Below are positions 59,865 to 64,000 of a stretch of 64,000 bases of DNA, piece after piece. The position numbers were made by a program, and so were the translations under genes. The first letter of the stretch is position 1; each line of letters begins with the position of its first letter. Below the pieces are notes generated by a model, which worked only from the letters and a program-made list of their open reading frames with translations, did not search any database and was not told the origin of the DNA. Where the stretch lies: contig DASCQF010000139.1 in NCBI GenBank assembly GCA_036012905.1, positions 1-64,000 of the forward strand, in the 5' to 3' direction. The stretch comes from NP936 sp002726085. Its GTDB lineage: Bacteria > Acidobacteriota > Vicinamibacteria > Vicinamibacterales > UBA8438.

Positions 59865-61961
59865 CTAACGGCTCCGCCTCGGCATCCCCCCCAGCTTAAT
59901 ACGTTTCCGGAAGACCTGCTCGTCGATGGTTTCCACCCCGAGCGACCGCGCCTTGTCGAGCTTCGAGCCGGGATCCGCACCCACCACAACGCAGCTCGTC
60001 ATCTTGCTGACCGACCCGGTCACCTTCCCACCACGGGCCTCGATGGCTCGCTTCGCCTGCGCGCGAGAGATCGACGCCAGCGTGCCGGTGATGACGAATG
60101 TCTGGCCGGACAAGCTCTGTGCAACTTCAGGCGTGGCGACCGGATCCACTCGCTCCGCATCCATACGCACACCGACCTTCTCGAGCCGCTCCAGCAGACC
60201 GCGCTGTGCCGGGCTGTCCAGAAACGTCCTGATCGACGCAGCCACGATCGGGCCGACCCCAACGACTGCCTCGATCTCCTCAAGCGAAGCCTCGAGCAAC
60301 CCTTGCACGCCGCCAAATCGACGGACCAACAGGTCGGCTGCCCCCTCGCCGACGTGCCGCACACCGAGCCCGAACAGCACATGAGAGAAATCCCGGCGTT
60401 TGCTGCCCTCGATTTCGGCAATGAGATTGGCGGCCGACTTCTCCGCCATCCGTTCCAGGCCCCCCAGTGTTTCGGCGGTCAGCGTATAGAGCTCTGCCGG
60501 ATCGCGGACGAGCCCGCGGTCGACGAGCTGGTTGACCAGCGATTCGCCGAGCCCCTCGATGTTCATCGCCCGACGGGAGGCGAAGTGCAGCAGCCCGCGT
60601 TTGAGCTTCGCCGGACAGACATCGTTCGGGCACCGCCAGACCGCCTCGTCCTCACCCCGGAGCAGCAACGTCTCACAGACGGGGCAAACCGTGGGCATGA
60701 CAAACGGCGCCGGCGCCGCGTCTCCAATGGGACGACGGCCGAGAATCGGTTTGACGATCTTCGGGATGACGTCGCCACCCTTCTCGACCAGCACGATGTC
60801 TCCCGCCCTGACGTCCTTACGCGCAACGTCGTCCGCGTTGTGCAACGTCGCGCGCTGCACGGTGGTTCCGGCCAGTTGAACCGGCGCGAGCACTGCGTAG
60901 GGGGTCACCGCTCCGGTCCGCCCCACCTCGACATCGATCCGGAGCAGCCGGGTCGTGGCCTGCTCGGCGGGGAACTTGAACGCCATGGCCCATCGAGGAA
61001 ACTTCGCCGTCTGTCCGAGACGGACCCGGTCGGCCAGGATGTCCACCTTGACGACCACACCATCGATGTCGAACGGCAACGCCCGACGATCGTCTGCCCA
61101 CTGGCGGCAGAACGCGATCACCTCGGTCATCCCGTTGCACCGGCGCCAATGACGCTCCACTGGCAGCCCCCACCCTGCCAACTGCTCCAGGGCCGCCCCG
61201 TGCCCGCTTGGGCGCACTGGCTCGCCGCCCACGCCCTTCCGCTCGAGCAGGTGATACAGATATGCGCCCAGCCCGCGACGCGCCACCAGCGCCGGGTCCA
61301 GCGTCCGCATCGTACCGGCCGCGGCGTTCCGGGGATTGGCAAACGGCGTGTCGTCGGCCTCGGCACGCTCGGTGTTCATCCGGTCGAACGACGCCCGAGG
61401 CAAGAAGATCTCGCCTCGCATCTCGACGTCACGGGGCACCGCGGTCGTCGTCTTCAGAGCCAGCGGAATGCCGCGAATAGCGCGGACGTTGGAGGTGACG
61501 TCTTCGCCGCGGACGCCGTCGCCACGAGTCACTCCCCGCACGAGCAGGCCATCCCGATAATGCAGGGCGATGCTCAACCCGTCGATCTTCAGCTCGGCGA
61601 CATACGTCACCGCGGTGCCTGGTTCCAGCTCCAGCCCCTTCCGGACGCGCTCGTCGAATGCTTCCAGCTCTGCCTCGTCGTATGCGTTGTCCAAGCTCAG
61701 CATCGGGACGGCATGCTCCACCGTGGTGAAGCCGTCAACCGCTCGGCCCGCGACGCGCTGGGTCGGAGAGTCTGGAGTCACCAGCTCTGGATGGGCCGCT
61801 TCGAGCTCGGTCAGCCGATGCAGGAAGCGGTCAAACTCTGTGTCTGAGATCTCCGGATCGTGCAGCACGTAGTACCGCTCTTCGTGATGACGAATCACGG
61901 CCCGCAGCGTGTTGACTTCTTCCTTGATCGGATCTGTAGACACCGGGTGGGAACTCGCCAT
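59865..61961 (-). CDS. ligA: NAD-dependent DNA ligase
   Basis: 698 residues. Seals nicks using NAD+. Adenylation Lys125 in YVAELKIDGLSIAL, GVRGEDVTSNVRAIRGIPL, zinc finger CPVCETLLL...CPNDVCPAKL with four Cys, HhH region GLGVRHVGEGAADLLVRRF and a C-terminal BRCT domain (VIEGTLASISRAQAKRAIE-like, reading VITGTLASISRAQAKRAIEA). Complete. First of a likely two-gene unit with the regulator. Confidence 0.97.
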   Translation of the reverse strand: MASSHPVSTDPIKEEVNTLRAVIRHHEERYYVLHDPEISDTEFDRFLHRLTELEAAHPELVTPDSPTQRVAGRAVDGFTTVEHAVPMLSLDNAYDEAELEAFDERVRKGLELEPGTAVTYVAELKIDGLSIALHYRDGLLVRGVTRGDGVRGEDVTSNVRAIRGIPLALKTTTAVPRDVEMRGEIFLPRASFDRMNTERAEADDTPFANPRNAAAGTMRTLDPALVARRGLGAYLYHLLERKGVGGEPVRPSGHGAALEQLAGWGLPVERHWRRCNGMTEVIAFCRQWADDRRALPFDIDGVVVKVDILADRVRLGQTAKFPRWAMAFKFPAEQATTRLLRIDVEVGRTGAVTPYAVLAPVQLAGTTVQRATLHNADDVARKDVRAGDIVLVEKGGDVIPKIVKPILGRRPIGDAAPAPFVMPTVCPVCETLLLRGEDEAVWRCPNDVCPAKLKRGLLHFASRRAMNIEGLGESLVNQLVDRGLVRDPAELYTLTAETLGGLERMAEKSAANLIAEIEGSKRRDFSHVLFGLGVRHVGEGAADLLVRRFGGVQGLLEASLEEIEAVVGVGPIVAASIRTFLDSPAQRGLLERLEKVGVRMDAERVDPVATPEVAQSLSGQTFVITGTLASISRAQAKRAIEARGGKVTGSVSKMTSCVVVGADPGSKLDKARSLGVETIDEQVFRKRIKLGGMPRRSR

Positions 61962-61996
61962 TGTCTGAGCGGTTTGCGCTGCAGCGTCGCTAGCAG

Positions 61997-63001
61997 CTAC
62001 CGGTCACGGGCGAGCACGTAGTCTGGCAAAGCCAGCAGGGCTTCGAGCTCCGGCGTCGGGGGAAACTGGCCCAGGCACCGCTTCGCCTCGGCCGCAAACC
62101 CTGCCGCCTTCTCATAGGCCCGATCGATCACCCGATGCTCGATGAGCAGGCCGCGGAGCGCGCGCCATGAATCTGGGCTGATCGTCCGGTCGCGCACTAT
62201 CCCCTCGAGCAGGGCGCGAGCGCGTCCGCCATCCTTCTCAAGGAGGTAGATGGCCGGCAGCGTCATCTTGCCCTCTCGCACGTCGCCACCAACCGGCTTG
62301 CCAAGGACCTCCTCGTCGGCCGTGTAGTCGAGGAGATCGTCTACCACCTGGAAGGCGATACCGAGGTTCACCCCGTAATCGCGCAGTGCCAGCTGCTGAT
62401 CTTCTGACAAATCACCGAGGATCCCGCCGATCTGGGCACACCCGCCAAACAGATAGGCGGTCTTGCGCCGGATGATCTCGAGATGGTCCTCCTCGGTGAT
62501 ATCGATGTCGCCTGTCTTCGTCAGCTGAAATAACTCGCCCTCGATCATCCGCCGCGTCACATCACAGAGCAGACGCACCAGCTCGAGGGAATCGACGGTC
62601 AGCGCCATCCCCATCGACTTGATATACAGATAGTCCCCCAACAGAACCGTGATGTCGTTGCCCCACCGGGAATGAACCGACTGACGTCCCCGTCGGATGA
62701 CCGAATCGTCGATCATGTCGTCATGCACGAGGGTCGCGGTGTGGATGAACTCGACGACCGACGCATAGACGGTAGCCCGTTCGCCCCGATACCCACCGAG
62801 CCTCGCACACATCAGCAGCAGGGCGGGTCTCACCCGCTTGCCCCCGCCATTCTGAATGTAACGACCGATCTCGGGAATCAGCTCGACCCGTGACTCGATA
62901 TGACGAACGAACTGCTGCTCGACGGTCTCCAGATCCTGTTGAATAGGCTCGAAAATCTGAGCGAGGTCGGGTGGTGCGGAGGTTCTCGACAAGGCTGTCA
63001 C
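61997..63001 (-). CDS. Polyprenyl diphosphate synthase
   Basis: 334 residues from GTG 63001 with CGGAAC upstream. Two Asp-rich motifs: HDDMIDD (93-99) and VVDDLLDYTAD. GGKRVRPALLLM and GDYLYIKS are conserved. Probably an all-trans octaprenyl or longer synthase for quinone side chains. The longer frame to 63091 overlaps the tatD-like gene end and is not needed. Confidence 0.93.
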   Translation of the reverse strand: MTALSRTSAPPDLAQIFEPIQQDLETVEQQFVRHIESRVELIPEIGRYIQNGGGKRVRPALLLMCARLGGYRGERATVYASVVEFIHTATLVHDDMIDDSVIRRGRQSVHSRWGNDITVLLGDYLYIKSMGMALTVDSLELVRLLCDVTRRMIEGELFQLTKTGDIDITEEDHLEIIRRKTAYLFGGCAQIGGILGDLSEDQQLALRDYGVNLGIAFQVVDDLLDYTADEEVLGKPVGGDVREGKMTLPAIYLLEKDGGRARALLEGIVRDRTISPDSWRALRGLLIEHRVIDRAYEKAAGFAAEAKRCLGQFPPTPELEALLALPDYVLARDR

Positions 63002-63065
63002 TCGCGTTCCGGATCTCAGCACACTTACGAGCCAAGTGTCAACGTTGCAACCCTTTAGCCCGAGA

Positions 63066-63839
63066 TCAGAACAGGGCCTCGAACGCCGCAACGGTCTGCA
63101 TCTTCAGTTCTTCGGGCGCCACCCCACGGACCTGAGCCAGCATCTCCACGACATGCCCAACCCATGCTGGTTCGTTCCGCTTGCCGCGATGCGGCACCGG
63201 CGCCAAGTAAGGCGCGTCGGTTTCCACCAGCAGCCGGCTTTCCGGCACCACCGCGGCGGCCTCCCGCACCGAGACCGCTCTCTTGAATGTCACGATCCCG
63301 GAGAACGACACGTGAAAACCCAGTTCCACGGCGCGCGCAGCCATCGCGGCGTCCCCGGTGAAACAGTGAAGCACGCCGGACACTGCCGGCGATGCGGCCT
63401 CGCCCAGGATCGCAAGCGTGTCCTCGTCGGCCTCTCGAGTATGAATGACGGTCGGTCGACCAATCTCACGGGCCACCCGAACTTGACGACGGAACACCTC
63501 CCGCTGCACCGCACGCGGAGCGAAGTCGTAGTGATAGTCGAGACCGATCTCACCAACCGCACAGGTTCCCGGACGCGCCTCGATAGCCGCCAGGAGGACC
63601 GATTCGACCTCGTCGATCCGCTCGGCGAAGACCCCCGCCTGATGCGGATGTACACCGACCGCGAACCGCACCGACGGCCACAAAGCCGCTATCTGGACGG
63701 CGCGCGTCGTCTCGCTGTCCTTGGTGGCGTCGAGCACGCACAGCGCCCTGTCCACTCCCGAGTCCCTGGCGCGTGTGATGACCGCCTCGAGGTCATCGTG
63801 AAATGCCTCGTCCGCGAGATGACAGTGGGAGTCGATCAT
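63066..63839 (-). CDS. TatD-family metal-dependent hydrolase/DNase
   Basis: 257 residues. MIDSHCHLADEAF (HxH metal site), VGEIGLDYHYDFAP, VIHTREADEDTL, VLHCFTGD and LLVETDAPYLAPVPHRGKRN are the full set of TatD motifs. Acts as a metal-dependent 3'-5' exonuclease or deacylase in other bacteria. Complete. 65 nt before the polyprenyl synthase start. Confidence 0.95.
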   Translation of the reverse strand: MIDSHCHLADEAFHDDLEAVITRARDSGVDRALCVLDATKDSETTRAVQIAALWPSVRFAVGVHPHQAGVFAERIDEVESVLLAAIEARPGTCAVGEIGLDYHYDFAPRAVQREVFRRQVRVAREIGRPTVIHTREADEDTLAILGEAASPAVSGVLHCFTGDAAMAARAVELGFHVSFSGIVTFKRAVSVREAAAVVPESRLLVETDAPYLAPVPHRGKRNEPAWVGHVVEMLAQVRGVAPEELKMQTVAAFEALF

Positions 63840-63890
63840 TGCTCTGACGGGGCTTCGCTCCGAACTCCACCCGGCCCCGAAGGCGCCGGT

Positions 63891-64000
63891 CTACCGGACG
63901 CGCGACCCAGGTGGCGCGGCTGCCGGGTCGTCCAACGTCAAAAGGACAGGGTTCCCCTCAGGGTCGGTGGCAGCCAGCATCATGCCGTCCGACTCGACCC
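63891..64000 (-). CDS. VOC-family (glyoxalase-like) protein, C-terminal end
   Basis: Partial; runs off the window end. The last 36 codons read VESDGMMLAATDPEGNPVLL, then TLDDPAAAPPGSRVR and stop. The DPEGNP turn is typical of the final strand of glyoxalase/bleomycin-resistance (VOC) proteins. Little more can be said. Confidence 0.6.
   Translation of the reverse strand, partial: VESDGMMLAATDPEGNPVLLTLDDPAAAPPGSRVR

Noticed and set aside
59856..61847. Long plus-strand frame (663 codons) opposite ligA
   Set aside because: It is antisense to a clear ligA with all motifs. Composition (many His, Arg, Gln) is typical of a GC-rich shadow frame.

Overview
The window looks like chromosome from a GC-rich, Gram-negative, aerobic heterotroph. 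The best guess is an Acidobacteriota of the Vicinamibacteria type. This rests on the mix of genes: a TonB-dependent receptor, several secreted quinoprotein-like beta-propellers, cytochrome c-type proteins, large amidohydrolases, a split transhydrogenase and an NtrC-family regulator. It also rests on the abundance of small GC-rich intergenic repeats. This is inference; there is no rRNA in the window. No tRNA, prophage, complete IS or CRISPR array was seen.

Layout. 0-9.4 kb: a TonB receptor (partial), a debris island of two gene remnants between palindromic repeats, a serine hydrolase, a VapBC-type toxin-antitoxin pair with a readable promoter and operator, and a minus-strand run of propeller, phosphoesterase and SGNH hydrolase. 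9.4-13.6 kb: a MITE-like element, a DUF2617-like gene, a membrane-fused aminopropyltransferase and a Tat-exported FAD amine-oxidase-like lipoprotein. 13.6-18.1 kb: a tight acyl-CoA operon (SDR, MaoC hydratase, HMG-CoA-synthase-like/DUF35 fusion, thiolase) behind two back-to-back palindromes. 18.4-25.7 kb: a minus-strand operon coding for a membrane protein, DUF4178, a lipoprotein, tandem DUF350, a second membrane aminopropyltransferase, a K+ channel with RCK domain, a J-domain protein, a YbjN-like protein and PspA. 25.9-30.6 kb: a Cys-rich PAS protein, a PQQ dehydrogenase and a heme-binding carboxypeptidase-regulatory/propeller protein. 30.8-36.9 kb: secreted proteins (TPR, NHL, propeller, tandem FKBP, lectin-like). 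37-42 kb: an octaheme cytochrome, a small membrane protein, and a cytochrome/copper-monooxygenase-like protein. 42.2-45.1 kb: pntA1-pntA2-pntB. 45.2-50.1 kb: a 1349-residue triple amidohydrolase and an ABC ATPase. 50.4-56.5 kb: glycan-type genes (GT2, methyltransferase, cupin, DegT aminotransferase, epimerase), a YbdK-type ligase and a kinase remnant. 56.5-64 kb: an amidohydrolase, rnpB between two inverted repeats, an NtrC-type regulator, ligA, a polyprenyl synthase, TatD and a VOC fragment.

The most interesting part is 9.5-25.7 kb. Two loci, split by an unrelated beta-oxidation operon, carry two different membrane-anchored aminopropyltransferases plus DUF2617, an exported amine oxidase, DUF350, DUF4178, an ion channel, a J-domain protein, YbjN and PspA. 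PspA, DUF350, polyamine-type enzymes and these DUFs are known to cluster in other bacteria (E. coli yjfIJKLMC; actinobacterial clusters). The inferred role is polyamine-linked envelope stress protection. The duplicated aminopropyltransferase and the exported oxidase make this version unusual. The second theme is non-coding: at least four families of small repeats sit at gene ends, including two related TIR-bounded elements abutting stop codons and an inverted pair flanking rnpB.
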